From contig NZ_FTNF01000003.1 in assembly GCF_900156065.1 (NCBI RefSeq), positions 186,001-250,000 on the forward strand: 64,000 nt of DNA, read 5' to 3'. A program made the translations under genes and the position numbers. Below the pieces are notes generated by a model that saw only the letters and a list, made by a program, of their open reading frames with translations, had not been told where the DNA came from and did no database searches. The stretch is from Micromonospora avicenniae. Lineage in GTDB: Bacteria; Actinomycetota; Actinomycetes; Mycobacteriales; Micromonosporaceae. This document shows positions 24,940 to 33,496 of this stretch, piece after piece. Each line of letters starts with the position of its first letter. Within the stretch, counting starts at the first letter, position 1.

Positions 24940-25563
24940 GTGGCTGCTAGGCACTCCCGTACCCGCAGGATCTCCTCGCCGGCCGGCATCGCGGCGACGG
25001 CGGCGCTCGGCGTCGCGCTCGCCGTCGGGGGCACCGTCGGCGCCGTGCACCTGACCTCGGGTACGGACTCCCGGCCGGTCGCCATCGAGCTGACTCCCAG
25101 CACCGTGCCCACCAGCCTCGCGCCCAGCTCGCCTGCCGCGTCGCCGAGCCCCAGCGTGACACCGAGCGCCACCGCCAGCCCGACGCTGACCCGCTCCCCG
25201 CAGGCGGCCTCCCGGGGCAAGGCGCGTACGGCGGCCCCGAAGCCGACGGTGAAGAGGACCACGCCGGCCCCGAAGGTGGTCGACAGCGGCTCCTGCGGCG
25301 CCTCCTTCTACTCCGACGGCCAGCTGACCGCGAACGGGGAGACCTTCAACCCCGACGCGCTGACCGCGGCGCACAAGACCCTCCCGTTCGGCACGAAGGT
25401 CCGGGTGACCAACCCGGCGAACGGGAAGTCGGTCGTGGTACGGATCAACGACCGCGGCCCCTTCGTCGACGGGCGCTGCCTCGACCTGTCCCGGGCCGCC
25501 TTCGCCGACATCGCCCCCCTCGACGTCGGCGCGATGACCGTCCGGTACGAGGTGCTCGGCTGA
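24940..25563 (+). CDS. Secreted RlpA-like double-psi beta-barrel protein
   Basis: 207 residues from GTG 24940 (AAAGGA 8 bases upstream). A membrane anchor or signal (about 15-40) and a Ser/Pro/Thr-rich wall-spanning linker (about 50-115) precede an RlpA/DPBB domain: [57 protein letters not shown] and [11 protein letters not shown]. The catalytic-type Asp in INDRGPF is present, but RlpA-like domains may be lytic transglycosylases or just binders. The upstream frame from 24820 (with a CXCGH motif) is less credible as coding. Confidence 0.86.
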   Translation: MAARHSRTRRISSPAGIAATAALGVALAVGGTVGAVHLTSGTDSRPVAIELTPSTVPTSLAPSSPAASPSPSVTPSATASPTLTRSPQAASRGKARTAAPKPTVKRTTPAPKVVDSGSCGASFYSDGQLTANGETFNPDALTAAHKTLPFGTKVRVTNPANGKSVVVRINDRGPFVDGRCLDLSRAAFADIAPLDVGAMTVRYEVLG

Positions 25564-25663
25564 GCCGATGCCCGGCGGCGATACGGCCGACGTCACGATC
25601 CGGCCGGACAGAACCTGCTCGGACGACGGGCCAGGTTCATTCACCCGTTCACGTCGATCAGGC

Positions 25664-26818
25664 ATGCTGTGCTTCGTACGTACACATCCCTTCCAGCCGG
25701 GCCTGAGCCCGCTGAGCCCCGGATCCCGCGCCGGCCTCGGCGCGGCCGTCGCCCTGCTCGCGATCGTCTCCTTGGTGGAGCTGGCCGACGGCCGCGCGGC
25801 GCACTACATCGCGCTGATGGTGGCGGCGCCCTTCCTGGCCGCCGCGCTGGCGTCCTGGCGGGTGGTGCTGGGCGTCGGCGTCGCGGCAACCGCCGTCGGC
25901 GCCACTTTCGCGGCGACTGCCATGAACGCCACCGACGCCTCCTGTGACAGGTCCGTCTCGCTGATCAACGGGACGAGCGTGGTCGGCATCGCGCTCGCCA
26001 CCGGGATCGCGGTGGCGGTGGCCTCGGTTCGGCAGCGGCAGGCCGAGCGGATCGCCGAGTTGTCCAAGCTCGCGGCGGTGGCCCAGCAGGCGGTGTTGCG
26101 TCCGCTCGGCCCGCAGGTCGGCACGCTGTCGGTCGCCGGGCGCTACATCTCGTCGACCGCGACGGCCGAGATCGGCGGCGACCTGTACGAGGCACTCGAC
26201 ACCCCGTACGGCGTACGCATGATCATCGGCGACGTGCGCGGCAAGGGGCTGGACGCCGTACGGCTGGCGAGCATCGTGCTGGGGTCGTACCGGCACGTGG
26301 CGTTCGAGCGGACCGACCTGCGCGCCGTCGTCGCCGATCTGGACCGGGCGGTGGCCCGCAGCGTCGGTGACGAGGACTTCGTCACCGCCGCGCTCGTGGA
26401 GGAGCGGGGCGGGACGCTCACCATCGTCAACTGTGGACATCCGCCGCCGCTGCTGCTGCGGCGGGGCGCGGTGATTCCGCTCGAGCCGCCCGCGCCGGCG
26501 CCCCCGCTCGGGTTCATGCCGGCGGTGCGGCCACGGGTCGAGCGGCTGGAGCCCGGCGACCGGCTGCTGCTCTTCACCGACGGGCTCGGTGAGGCGCGCC
26601 GCGACGGCGAGTTCTTCCCGACCGCCGACCGGGCCTGGCGGCTACTGGGCCACGGCACCGTCGCCGACGGGCTCGCGTCACTGGAGACGGCCCTGGTCGA
26701 GTGGGTGCACGGACGCCTCGACGACGACATCGCCCTGGTCCTGATGGAGTACACGGGTGCGCGCACCGGGGCAACGGCGGCCGTGCCGAGCTGGGAGGTC
26801 GGCACGGCCGAGAGCTGA
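25664..26818 (+). CDS. Membrane-anchored SpoIIE-type PP2C serine phosphatase
   Basis: 384 residues from ATG 25664. About four hydrophobic helices at residues 20-150 (MASE-like) are followed by a SpoIIE/PP2C phosphatase domain: AGRYISSTATAEIGGDLYEALD, MIIGDVRGKGLDAVRLA, VTAALVEERGGTLTIVNCGHPPPLLL and LLLFTDGLGEARRDGEFF. The metal-binding Asp residues in GGDLYE, GDVRGKG and TDG are present. Such proteins dephosphorylate anti-sigma-factor antagonists in SpoIIAA-type partner switches. No anti-sigma gene is next to it. The Asp-Asp-Asp motif GRLDDDIALVLM completes the domain. Confidence 0.86.
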   Translation: MLCFVRTHPFQPGLSPLSPGSRAGLGAAVALLAIVSLVELADGRAAHYIALMVAAPFLAAALASWRVVLGVGVAATAVGATFAATAMNATDASCDRSVSLINGTSVVGIALATGIAVAVASVRQRQAERIAELSKLAAVAQQAVLRPLGPQVGTLSVAGRYISSTATAEIGGDLYEALDTPYGVRMIIGDVRGKGLDAVRLASIVLGSYRHVAFERTDLRAVVADLDRAVARSVGDEDFVTAALVEERGGTLTIVNCGHPPPLLLRRGAVIPLEPPAPAPPLGFMPAVRPRVERLEPGDRLLLFTDGLGEARRDGEFFPTADRAWRLLGHGTVADGLASLETALVEWVHGRLDDDIALVLMEYTGARTGATAAVPSWEVGTAES

Positions 26819-26915
26819 CGCCGCCCGGCAACGGGTCGTCACGCCTCGCGTGTACGGCGACCACCCCCGGTACGCCGGCCGCGATTGTGTAATCGCCGTC
26901 ACTTCGGTGATCGGC

Positions 26916-26965
26916 TTGTCGCTGTCTACTTGCCGGTAATAGAGTCGGAGTTACTGATCGGTAAC
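26916..26965 (+). promoter_or_regulatory. Promoter and operator-like palindrome of the FadE5-like gene
   Basis: TTGTCG (26916-26921), an 18-base spacer and TAGAGT (26940-26945) form a good promoter. The near-perfect palindrome GTTACTGATCGGTAAC (26950-26965) covers the expected start of transcription, as a repressor operator would. A second dyad, GCGATT-GTGT-AATCGC, lies upstream at 26881-26896. Confidence 0.6.
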
Positions 26966-26992
26966 ACCTGTCCGGAAGCGGGGCCAGTGAGC

Positions 26993-28849
26993 ATGACCCA
27001 CTACAAGAGCAACCTGCGGGACCTCGAGTTCAACCTGTTCGAGGTCTTTGGGGCGGACCGGGCGTTCGGCCAGGAGCCGTACTCCGAGCTCGACACCGAC
27101 ACCGCGCGCAGCATCCTCGCCGAGGTCGACCGCCTCGCCCGGGAGGACCTGGCCGCCAGCTACACGGACAGCGACCGCAACCCGCCGGTCTTCGACCCGG
27201 CCACGCACACCGCGCCACTGCCGGAGTCGTTCAAGAAGTCGTACCGGACCTTCATGGAGTCGGAGTTCTGGCGGCTGGACCTCCCGCCCGAGCTGGGCGG
27301 CACCAACGCTCCGCGGGCCCTCTGGTGGGCCCTCGCCGAGCTGGTGCTCGGTTCCAACGCTCCGGTCTGGATGTACGCGTCCGGCCCGTCCTTCGCGCAC
27401 GTGCTGCACGTCGAGGGGACCGAACGGCAGAAGAAGTGGGCCAAACTCTTCGTCGAGAAGCAGTGGGGCTCGACCATGGTCCTCACCGAGCCGGACGCCG
27501 GCTCGGATGTCGGCGCCGGCCGCACCCGGGCCGTCCCGCAGCCGGACGGCTCGTGGCACATCGAGGGCGTCAAGCGTTTCATCACCTCTGGTGAGCACGA
27601 CCTGACCGACAACATCGTCCACTACGTACTGGCCCGCCCGGTCGGTGTCGAGGGCGTCGGTGGCCCGGGCACCAAGGGCCTCTCGCTCTTCGTCGTGCCG
27701 AAGTACCACTTCGACGAGGAGACCGGCGAGCTGGGCGAGCGCAACGGCGTCTTTGCCACCAACGTCGAGCACAAGATGGGGCTGAAGGTCTCCAACACCT
27801 GCGAGCTGACCTTCGGCGAGCACGGCGTACCGGCCAGGGGCTGGCTGATGGGCGACAAGCACGAGGGCATCCGGCAGATGTTCATGATCATCGAGTACGC
27901 CCGGATGATGGTCGGCACCAAGGCGATCGCCGCCCTCTCCACCGGCTACCTGAACGCCCTCGAGTACGCCAAGAACCGGGTCCAGGGCGCCGATCTCATC
28001 CAGCAGGCCGACAAGACCGCGCCGCGGGTCACCATCACCAACCACCCCGACGTCCGGCGCTCGCTGCTGCTGCAGAAGTCGTACGTGGAGGGCCTGCGGG
28101 CGCTCGTGCTGTACACCGCGTGCTGGCAGGACAAGGTGGCCATCGCCGAGGCGGCCGGTGACGAGAAGGCCACCAGGCTCGCCAAGCGCGTCAACGACCT
28201 GCTTCTGCCGCTGGTCAAGGGCGTCGGCTCGGAGCGGGCGTACGAGCTGCTCGGACACGAGGCCCTCCAGACCTTCGGCGGCTCCGGCTTCCTCCAGGAC
28301 TACCCGCTGGAGCAGTACGTCCGCGACTCCAAGATCGACACTCTGTACGAGGGCACCACCGCGATCCAGAGCCTCGACCTGGTGTTCCGGAAGATCGTCC
28401 GGGACAACGGCAAGGCCCTGGCGACGGTCGCCGGCGAGATTCAGGACTTCATCACCTCCGAGGGCGGCAACGGCCAGCTCAAGGAGGAGCGCCGGGCGCT
28501 CGGCAAGGCGCTCGCCGAGGTTCAGACGATGCTCGGCGTCATGACCGGCTGGTTGGGTGCCGCGCAGGCCGGTGACGCCCGGGCCCTCTACAAGGTCGGG
28601 TTGAGCAGCCGGCGGTTCCTGCTGGCCATCGGTGATCTGGTCGTCGGCTGGCTGCTGCAGAAGCAGGCCGAGGTGGCGCTGCGGGCGCTGAACGGTGAGC
28701 TCACCGCCGGCGACCAGGCGTTCTACACCGGCAAGGTGGCCGCCGCCCGGTTCTTCGCCCGCGAGGTGCTGCCCCGCATCGGCGCCGACCGGCGGATCAT
28801 CGAGTCCGCCGACCTGGACATCATGGACTTGCCGGAAGAGGCGTTCTGA
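26993..28849 (+). CDS. Acyl-CoA dehydrogenase, FadE5-like
   Basis: 618-residue flavoenzyme of the large (about 600 residue) acyl-CoA dehydrogenase group. The N-terminus [20 protein letters not shown] is characteristic of mycobacterial FadE5. FAD and substrate motifs are present: [56 protein letters not shown], and the C-terminal [39 protein letters not shown] containing the catalytic-type Glu (YEGTT). It catalyses the first step of fatty-acid beta-oxidation. GTG 26987 is a possible alternative start. An operator-like palindrome over the promoter suggests repression by a fatty-acid-responsive regulator encoded elsewhere. Confidence 0.93.
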   Translation: MTHYKSNLRDLEFNLFEVFGADRAFGQEPYSELDTDTARSILAEVDRLAREDLAASYTDSDRNPPVFDPATHTAPLPESFKKSYRTFMESEFWRLDLPPELGGTNAPRALWWALAELVLGSNAPVWMYASGPSFAHVLHVEGTERQKKWAKLFVEKQWGSTMVLTEPDAGSDVGAGRTRAVPQPDGSWHIEGVKRFITSGEHDLTDNIVHYVLARPVGVEGVGGPGTKGLSLFVVPKYHFDEETGELGERNGVFATNVEHKMGLKVSNTCELTFGEHGVPARGWLMGDKHEGIRQMFMIIEYARMMVGTKAIAALSTGYLNALEYAKNRVQGADLIQQADKTAPRVTITNHPDVRRSLLLQKSYVEGLRALVLYTACWQDKVAIAEAAGDEKATRLAKRVNDLLLPLVKGVGSERAYELLGHEALQTFGGSGFLQDYPLEQYVRDSKIDTLYEGTTAIQSLDLVFRKIVRDNGKALATVAGEIQDFITSEGGNGQLKEERRALGKALAEVQTMLGVMTGWLGAAQAGDARALYKVGLSSRRFLLAIGDLVVGWLLQKQAEVALRALNGELTAGDQAFYTGKVAAARFFAREVLPRIGADRRIIESADLDIMDLPEEAF

Positions 28850-28906
28850 ACCGTACCGCCCATGACACGGAACGGACGGCCGCACCATACGCGGTGATGA
28901 CCGGCA

Positions 28907-28940
28907 CGACGGCCGGCGGGGACCAACCCGCCGGCCGTCG
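28907..28940 (+). terminator. Hairpin terminator of the acyl-CoA dehydrogenase gene
   Basis: Perfect 14-bp stem CGACGGCCGGCGGG / CCCGCCGGCCGTCG with a 6-base loop. The remainder of the gap up to 29146 shows nothing else I recognise. Confidence 0.75.
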
Positions 28941-29146
28941 GCCTTCCGGCCTCTTCCCGCCGATGCCGACGAGAACCCCCGCGAACGGGTGCGCGGCCGG
29001 ATCGCACTGCCGAAGGCGGCCGAGGGACGTGGCCTGAGCAGGCATTCGGCAACTCCCCGCCGGGTAGCCGGCCGTCGTGGCGGGTAACCCCTGCGAGACC
29101 ACGTCGGAACACGCCCGAACCCATCGCACGGGGGAGTCCAGCGGAC

Positions 29147-29416
29147 ATGGGCATTGGTAGCGGCATCTTCCTGATCGCGGTCGGCGCGATCCTGACCTTC
29201 GCCATCAGAGCCAACGTCTGGTGGGTCGACCTGCGCGCGGTCGGCTGGGTGTTCATCCTGGCCGGTCTGGCCGTCCTGCTCACCACGCTGTGGTACTGGC
29301 AGGATCGGCGCAAGCGGGCACGAACCCTCATCGTCGAGGAGAACCGGCTGTCCCATCCCACCGCGATGATGCCGCCGCCTCCCGACCCGCCGCCGCCCAC
29401 CGCGCCGCCCTCCTGA
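29147..29416 (+). CDS. DUF6458-type small membrane protein (paralogue 1)
   Basis: 89 residues: two membrane helices (about 4-22 and 30-51, joined by a short loop RANVWWVDLRAVGW) and a cytoplasmic tail that is basic and then almost all proline. The start MGIGSGIFLIAVGAILTFAI is nearly identical to that of the protein at 30104, showing recent duplication around sixA. Function unknown. The GGGGGAG upstream supports the start. Confidence 0.78.
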   Translation: MGIGSGIFLIAVGAILTFAIRANVWWVDLRAVGWVFILAGLAVLLTTLWYWQDRRKRARTLIVEENRLSHPTAMMPPPPDPPPPTAPPS

Positions 29417-29426
29417 GCCGCGCAGC

Positions 29427-29460
29427 GCTGAGCCACCCGTCCACCGGCGGGTGGCTCAGC
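29427..29460. terminator. Bidirectional hairpin at the end of sixA
   Basis: Perfect 13-bp stem GCTGAGCCACCCG / CGGGTGGCTCAGC. It lies between convergent genes, and its right arm includes the sixA stop codon. Confidence 0.75.
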
Positions 29461-29989
29461 TTCGTGCGGCGTACCGGTCGGTGAGCTGCGCCCGGCCCCG
29501 GTCGAGCTCCACCCACGGGCCGGCGCTCCGGTGCACCGCGAGTTCCGTCGTCCGTAGCTCCTCCGGCGCCCGCCCCGCGTCCAGCAGCGCGGAGAGCAGC
29601 GAGATGCCCGGATTGTGGGCGATCAGCAACACCGTCCGGGCGGCCGGGTCCACCCGGCGAACCAGCGCCAACAGGTCATCCGGGTGCGCCTCGTACGCGT
29701 CCGCCTCGTACCGGACATCTGGCCGGGGACCGGCGGAACCGCCCTCCGGCGGCGAGCCGGTCATCCCCATCGCCACACCGTGCCAGGTCTCCCGGGTGCG
29801 CCGGGCGGTCGAGCAGAGCACCACGTCCGGCAGCAGGCCGTGCTTGGCCAACCAGGCGCCGGCGGACTCGGCGTCGGCCCGCCCGCGAGTGGTGAGCGGG
29901 CGATCCGCGTCCGGCCCCTCCTCGGACTGCTCGGCCTTCGAGTGGCGCAGCAGCACCAGTGTCCGGGCTGCGGCGTACGCGTCCGTCAT
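29456..29989 (-). CDS. sixA: Phosphohistidine phosphatase SixA-like (histidine phosphatase)
   Basis: 177-residue branch-2-type histidine phosphatase. The catalytic motif is LVLLRHSKAEQ (RHG-like, as in SixA), with DRPLTTRGRADAESAGAWL, SSTARRTRETW-type second Arg/His motif (CSTARRTRETW) and VLLIAHNPGISLL. SixA removes phosphate from histidine on phosphotransfer proteins; substrates in actinobacteria are less certain. The ATG at 29989 has a GGGGG stretch directly upstream. It lies between the two DUF6458 paralogues on the opposite strand. Confidence 0.87.
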   Translation of the reverse strand: MTDAYAAARTLVLLRHSKAEQSEEGPDADRPLTTRGRADAESAGAWLAKHGLLPDVVLCSTARRTRETWHGVAMGMTGSPPEGGSAGPRPDVRYEADAYEAHPDDLLALVRRVDPAARTVLLIAHNPGISLLSALLDAGRAPEELRTTELAVHRSAGPWVELDRGRAQLTDRYAARS

Positions 29990-30103
29990 GCCCCCAGCTT
30001 GCCCGATTGGCGATCACGGTGCCGGGGTAAGTCGATGGATGCCGCAACCTCACCGATGGCCGCGGCGGAAGTTATCGCCAGCTGACAGCCGAGGAGGCGA
30101 CCG

Positions 30104-30391
30104 ATGGGCATTGGTGGCAGCATTTTCCTGATCGCGCTGGGTGCGATCTTCGCGTTCGCCGTGGAGGCCGACCTGGGTTGGCTCGACCTCGCCGTCGTCG
30201 GGTGGGTGCTGATGCTCGCCGGTGTCGCCGGCCTGCTCGTCACCCTCTACTTCTGGAACCGTCGGCGCGCGGTGGTCACCACCGCCCCGGCCAGGACCGA
30301 CCGCGTCGTCACCGACCGGGTGGTGCCGGCCCAGGACGCCCGGGTCGTCGAGGAGTACCGCGAGGTACGCCGGCCGGGTCACCCCGTCTGA
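30104..30391 (+). CDS. DUF6458-type small membrane protein (paralogue 2)
   Basis: 95 residues, GAGGAGG upstream. Two helices (about 4-22 and 29-51) and a cytoplasmic tail rich in Arg/Val/Pro (TDRVVTDRVVPAQDARVVEE contains a short direct repeat). The first 20 residues nearly match the protein at 29147, while the tails differ. Function unknown. Confidence 0.78.
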   Translation: MGIGGSIFLIALGAIFAFAVEADLGWLDLAVVGWVLMLAGVAGLLVTLYFWNRRRAVVTTAPARTDRVVTDRVVPAQDARVVEEYREVRRPGHPV

Positions 30392-30409
30392 CCCGTGCCG
30401 ACTGCTCGT

Positions 30410-30439
30410 CGAGGGCCCCGTGACACCGCGGGGCCCTCG
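30410..30439. terminator. Bidirectional hairpin between the DUF6458 and trhA genes
   Basis: 11-bp stem CGAGGGCCCCG / CGGGGCCCTCG with an 8-base loop, between convergent stop codons. Confidence 0.7.
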
Positions 30440-30447
30440 ATCTGTGC

Positions 30448-31125
30448 TCAGGCGAAGAGCGCGAAGTAGATCGCGACGTGGTGGCAGATCGCGGCGAGCA
30501 GCGTGCAGGCGTGGAAGAACTCGTGGTGCCCGAAGACGGTGGGCCAGGGGTTCGGCCGGCGCAGCGCGTAGAAGACGGCTCCGGCGCTGTAGACGGCCCC
30601 GCCGGCGAGCAGCAGCACCAACGCGGTCACCCCGCCCTCGTGCAGGATCTGCGGGAGCATCGCCACCGCCACCCAGCCGAGCGCCAGGTAGAGCGGCGCG
30701 GAGACCCAGCGCGGTGCGTGCGGCCAGATCAGTTTGAGCGCCACGCCGGCGAGCGCGCCGCCCCAGACCAGCGAGAGCATCACCGTCGCCGGGCGCGCCG
30801 CCAGCAGCAGTACGCAGAACGGCGTGTACGTGCCGGCGATGAACACGAAGATCATCGAGTGGTCCATCCGGCGCATGACCTGGTAGCCGCGCTCCGACCA
30901 CACCCGACGGTGGTAGAGCGCGCTGGTGCCGAAGAGCCCGCAGACGGTCAGGCTGTAGATGGCGCAGCTGATCACCGGTGCCAAGCCGGGGCGGGTGGCG
31001 GCGATCGCGCAGAGCACGATCCCGCAGACCAGGGCCACGAAGAACGCGTACGCGTGCAGCCAGCCGCGCATCCGGGGCTTGCCGATGTCGACCGGCTTCA
31101 GCCGGAACGGTGCGGAGGTGGTCAC
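30448..31125 (-). CDS. trhA: Haemolysin III / PAQR family membrane protein
   Basis: 225 residues with seven hydrophobic helices. Family motifs are present: the GTSALYHRRVW segment, MRRMDHSMIFVFIAGTYTPF and the C-terminal FGHHEFFHACTLLAAICHHVAIY with metal-binding-type His residues. Bacterial TrhA (YqfA) affects membrane energetics and lipid order, and the haemolysin name is historical. GTG 31125 has no ribosome binding site; TAACCT lies 6 bases upstream (31132-31137 on the minus strand), so a leaderless message is likely. Confidence 0.9.
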   Translation of the reverse strand: MTTSAPFRLKPVDIGKPRMRGWLHAYAFFVALVCGIVLCAIAATRPGLAPVISCAIYSLTVCGLFGTSALYHRRVWSERGYQVMRRMDHSMIFVFIAGTYTPFCVLLLAARPATVMLSLVWGGALAGVALKLIWPHAPRWVSAPLYLALGWVAVAMLPQILHEGGVTALVLLLAGGAVYSAGAVFYALRRPNPWPTVFGHHEFFHACTLLAAICHHVAIYFALFA

Positions 31126-31234
31126 GCGAACAGGTTACGACACCGTAGGTTACTTGTAGGTAGTGCGTCTCGTCACCCGACGCATCGACGAATGTAGGTA
31201 CCCGTATCCAGGCCGGTTGGGCCAGGATGGCGGC

Positions 31235-31873
31235 ATGCGGATCCGACCCGTCGGGGCGCACGCCCTGCTGCTCGACCTCGCGCCCGACCGCGAGCCCGCC
31301 CGGGCCGAGGTGGCCGGTCGGGTGGAGGCGTGGCGGGCGGAGCTGGCCCACCGCCGCGACCTGGGCGAGCTGGCCGCCGTGGAGATCGTCCCGGCGGCGA
31401 CCACCGTGCTGCTCGACGGAGTACCCGAACCGGAGGAGACCGCCCGCCTGATCGCCGGCTGGACGCCCCGCCCGGCCACCGCCGGCAGCACCGCCGACCC
31501 GGTCGAGGTCCCCATCACGTACGACGGGGAGGACCTGCCAGTCGTCGCGTCGCACTGGGCCACCAACGTGGCCGCCGTGGTGGACCGGCTGACCCGCACC
31601 GAGTTCCAGGTGGCCTTCTGCGGCTTCGCACCCGGCTTCCCGTACCTCACCGGACTCCCGGACGCCCTCGCGCTGCCCCGGCTGCCCACTCCGCGTTCCC
31701 GCGTCCCGGCCGGCTCGGTCGCCCTGGCCGGCCCGTACGCCGGGATCTATCCGAGTCCGTCCCCTGGCGGGTGGTTGCTGGTCGGGCGGACCGGGCTGGT
31801 GCTCTTCGACGTCACCGCCGATCCGCCGTCCCGGCTCACCCCCGGCACCCGCGTCCGGCTGGTGCCGGCATGA
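31235..31873 (+). CDS. pxpB: 5-oxoprolinase subunit PxpB
   Basis: 212 residues; KipI-type subunit with the signature FQVAFCGFAPGFPYLTGLP and the following LPRLPTPRSRVPAGSVALAG. With PxpC and PxpA it forms the ATP-dependent 5-oxoprolinase that reopens 5-oxoproline to glutamate. ATG 31235 is chosen by homology; a CAGGAT element 6 bases upstream could be the -10 of a leaderless operon message. Its stop overlaps the pxpC start (ATGA). Confidence 0.92.
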   Translation: MRIRPVGAHALLLDLAPDREPARAEVAGRVEAWRAELAHRRDLGELAAVEIVPAATTVLLDGVPEPEETARLIAGWTPRPATAGSTADPVEVPITYDGEDLPVVASHWATNVAAVVDRLTRTEFQVAFCGFAPGFPYLTGLPDALALPRLPTPRSRVPAGSVALAGPYAGIYPSPSPGGWLLVGRTGLVLFDVTADPPSRLTPGTRVRLVPA

Positions 31874-32727
31874 CAAACGAAATCGTCGTGCTCCGCGCCG
31901 GGGCGCTCACCACCGTGCAGGACCTCGGTCGACCCGGCTACGCCCACCTCGGCGTGCCCCGCTCCGGTGCCCTCGACCCGGCGGCGCTCCGGCTCGCGAA
32001 CCGGCTGGTCGGCAACCCCGAGAGCGCGGCCGGGCTGGAGATCACCGTTACCGGCTGCGCGCTGCGGCTCACCCGGGCGGCCACCGTCGCGGTCACCGGC
32101 GCCGAGGCGGAGATCCGCGTGGGGACCCGCCCCGGCGACCCCGGCCGGCCGCTGTCCGTACCGGCCGGGGCGGTGCTGCGGATCGGTGCGGCCCGCAACG
32201 GGGTACGCAACTGGCTGGCCGTCTCCGGCGGGGTCGACGTGCCACCCGTACTGGGCAGCCGGGCCACCGACACCCTGTCCGGGCTCGGCCCGGCCCCGCT
32301 GCGCGACGGTGACCGGATCCCCCTCGGCACCCCGGTCGGGCCGCCCCCACCTGTCGACCTGACCGTCGGTCCGCCGCCCCGCGCCGAACTGCGGCTCGCC
32401 GTACGGCTCGGCCCGCGCCACGACTGGTTCACCCCGGCGGCGCTGGACCAGCTCTTCGGCACCGCGTACACGGTGAGCCCGGTGAGCAACCGGGTCGGCG
32501 CGCGACTCGCCGGCGCAGCGCTGCCTCGCGCGGTCGCCGGCGAACTGCCCAGCGAAGGGATCGTGCTCGGCGCCGTCCAGGTGCCGGCGGACGGCCAACC
32601 GTTGATCTTCCTGGCCGACCATCCGACCACCGGCGGGTATCCGGTCATCGGGGTGGTGGCCGACGTGACCCCGCTCGCACAGGCCCGCCCAGGCACTACC
32701 GTCAGATTCCATGGACCTCAACGCTGA
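31870..32727 (+). CDS. pxpC: 5-oxoprolinase subunit PxpC (biotin-dependent carboxylase-like domain)
   Basis: 285 residues. KipA/urea-amidolyase-like signature TTVQDLGRPGYAHLGVPRSGALDPAALRLANRLVGNP, then RNWLAVSGGVDVPPVLGSRATD and the C-terminal PSEGIVLGAVQVPADGQPLIFLADHPTTGGYPVIGVV. It overlaps pxpB by 4 bases and pxpA by 17 bases, so all three are translationally linked. It works with PxpB to phosphorylate or handle 5-oxoproline for hydrolysis (family knowledge). Confidence 0.92.
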   Translation: MTNEIVVLRAGALTTVQDLGRPGYAHLGVPRSGALDPAALRLANRLVGNPESAAGLEITVTGCALRLTRAATVAVTGAEAEIRVGTRPGDPGRPLSVPAGAVLRIGAARNGVRNWLAVSGGVDVPPVLGSRATDTLSGLGPAPLRDGDRIPLGTPVGPPPPVDLTVGPPPRAELRLAVRLGPRHDWFTPAALDQLFGTAYTVSPVSNRVGARLAGAALPRAVAGELPSEGIVLGAVQVPADGQPLIFLADHPTTGGYPVIGVVADVTPLAQARPGTTVRFHGPQR

Positions 32728-33460
32728 CCTCGGCGAGGGATTCGGCATCTGGCAGCTCGGCGACGACGACGCACTGCTGAGCCTGGTCACCTCGGCGAAC
32801 GTCGCCTGCGGATTCCACGGCGGTGACCCGCCCACCATGCGCCGGGTCTGCGAACAGGCGGCGCGACGCGGGGTCGCGGTGGGCGCACAGGTCGGCTACC
32901 GGGATCTGGCCGGGTTCGGCCGGCGGCACATCACGTACGACTTCGCGGAGCTGCGCGACGAGGTCATCTACCAGCTCGGCGCGCTGGACGCGTTCTGCCG
33001 GCTGTTCAGGGCCCGGGTGCGCTACCTGAAACCGCACGGGGCGCTCTACCACGCGGCGATGTCCGACGAGAAGGAGGCGGCGGCCCTGGTGGCGGCGGTC
33101 AACGAGTACGACCACGGGCTGCCGCTGCTCTGCCAGCCCGGGTCGGTGCTCGCCCAACTGGCCGTCGGCGCCGGTCTGCGGGTCGTCGGCGAGGGCTTCG
33201 CCGACCGCGGTTACCTGCCCAACGGCACGCTGGTACCCCGCAACGCGCCAGGCGCGCTGGTCACCGACCCTGAGCAGGTCGCCGAGCGGGCCGTCCGGAT
33301 GGCCACCGAGCGGACCGTGGTGGCGGTGGACGGCAGCGTCGTGCCGTGCCCTGTCGAATCGATCTGCCTGCACGGCGACAGCCCCGGCGCGGTCGCCTCG
33401 GCGGAGATGGTGCGCGCCGCGCTGATCGACGCGGGAGTGCAGGTCAGCCCGTTCGCTTGA
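32711..33460 (+). CDS. pxpA: 5-oxoprolinase subunit PxpA (LamB/YcsF family)
   Basis: 249 residues. Typical start MDLNADLGEGFG and motifs TSANVACGFHGGDPPTMRRVCEQA, GYRDLAGFGRR, YLKPHGALYHAA and ICLHGDSPGAV, with the metal- and substrate-site His/Asp residues intact. It is the third gene of the B-C-A operon, overlapping pxpC. The trio allows recycling of 5-oxoproline formed spontaneously from glutamine or glutamate. Confidence 0.93.
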   Translation: MDLNADLGEGFGIWQLGDDDALLSLVTSANVACGFHGGDPPTMRRVCEQAARRGVAVGAQVGYRDLAGFGRRHITYDFAELRDEVIYQLGALDAFCRLFRARVRYLKPHGALYHAAMSDEKEAAALVAAVNEYDHGLPLLCQPGSVLAQLAVGAGLRVVGEGFADRGYLPNGTLVPRNAPGALVTDPEQVAERAVRMATERTVVAVDGSVVPCPVESICLHGDSPGAVASAEMVRAALIDAGVQVSPFA

Positions 33461-33490
33461 GGGAGGGACCCTCGCCCCCGGGCCCCTCCC
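33461..33490. terminator. Weak hairpin between pxpA and the NHL-repeat gene
   Basis: 7-bp stem GGGAGGG / CCCTCCC with a long loop, in the 36-base gap between convergent genes. It is less convincing than the other hairpins. Confidence 0.35.
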
Positions 33491-33496
33491 CGTGAA

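Noticed and set aside
26951..29356. An 801-codon minus-strand frame opposite the acyl-CoA dehydrogenase
   Set aside because: Shadow of a high-GC gene; no start signal and no recognisable domain.
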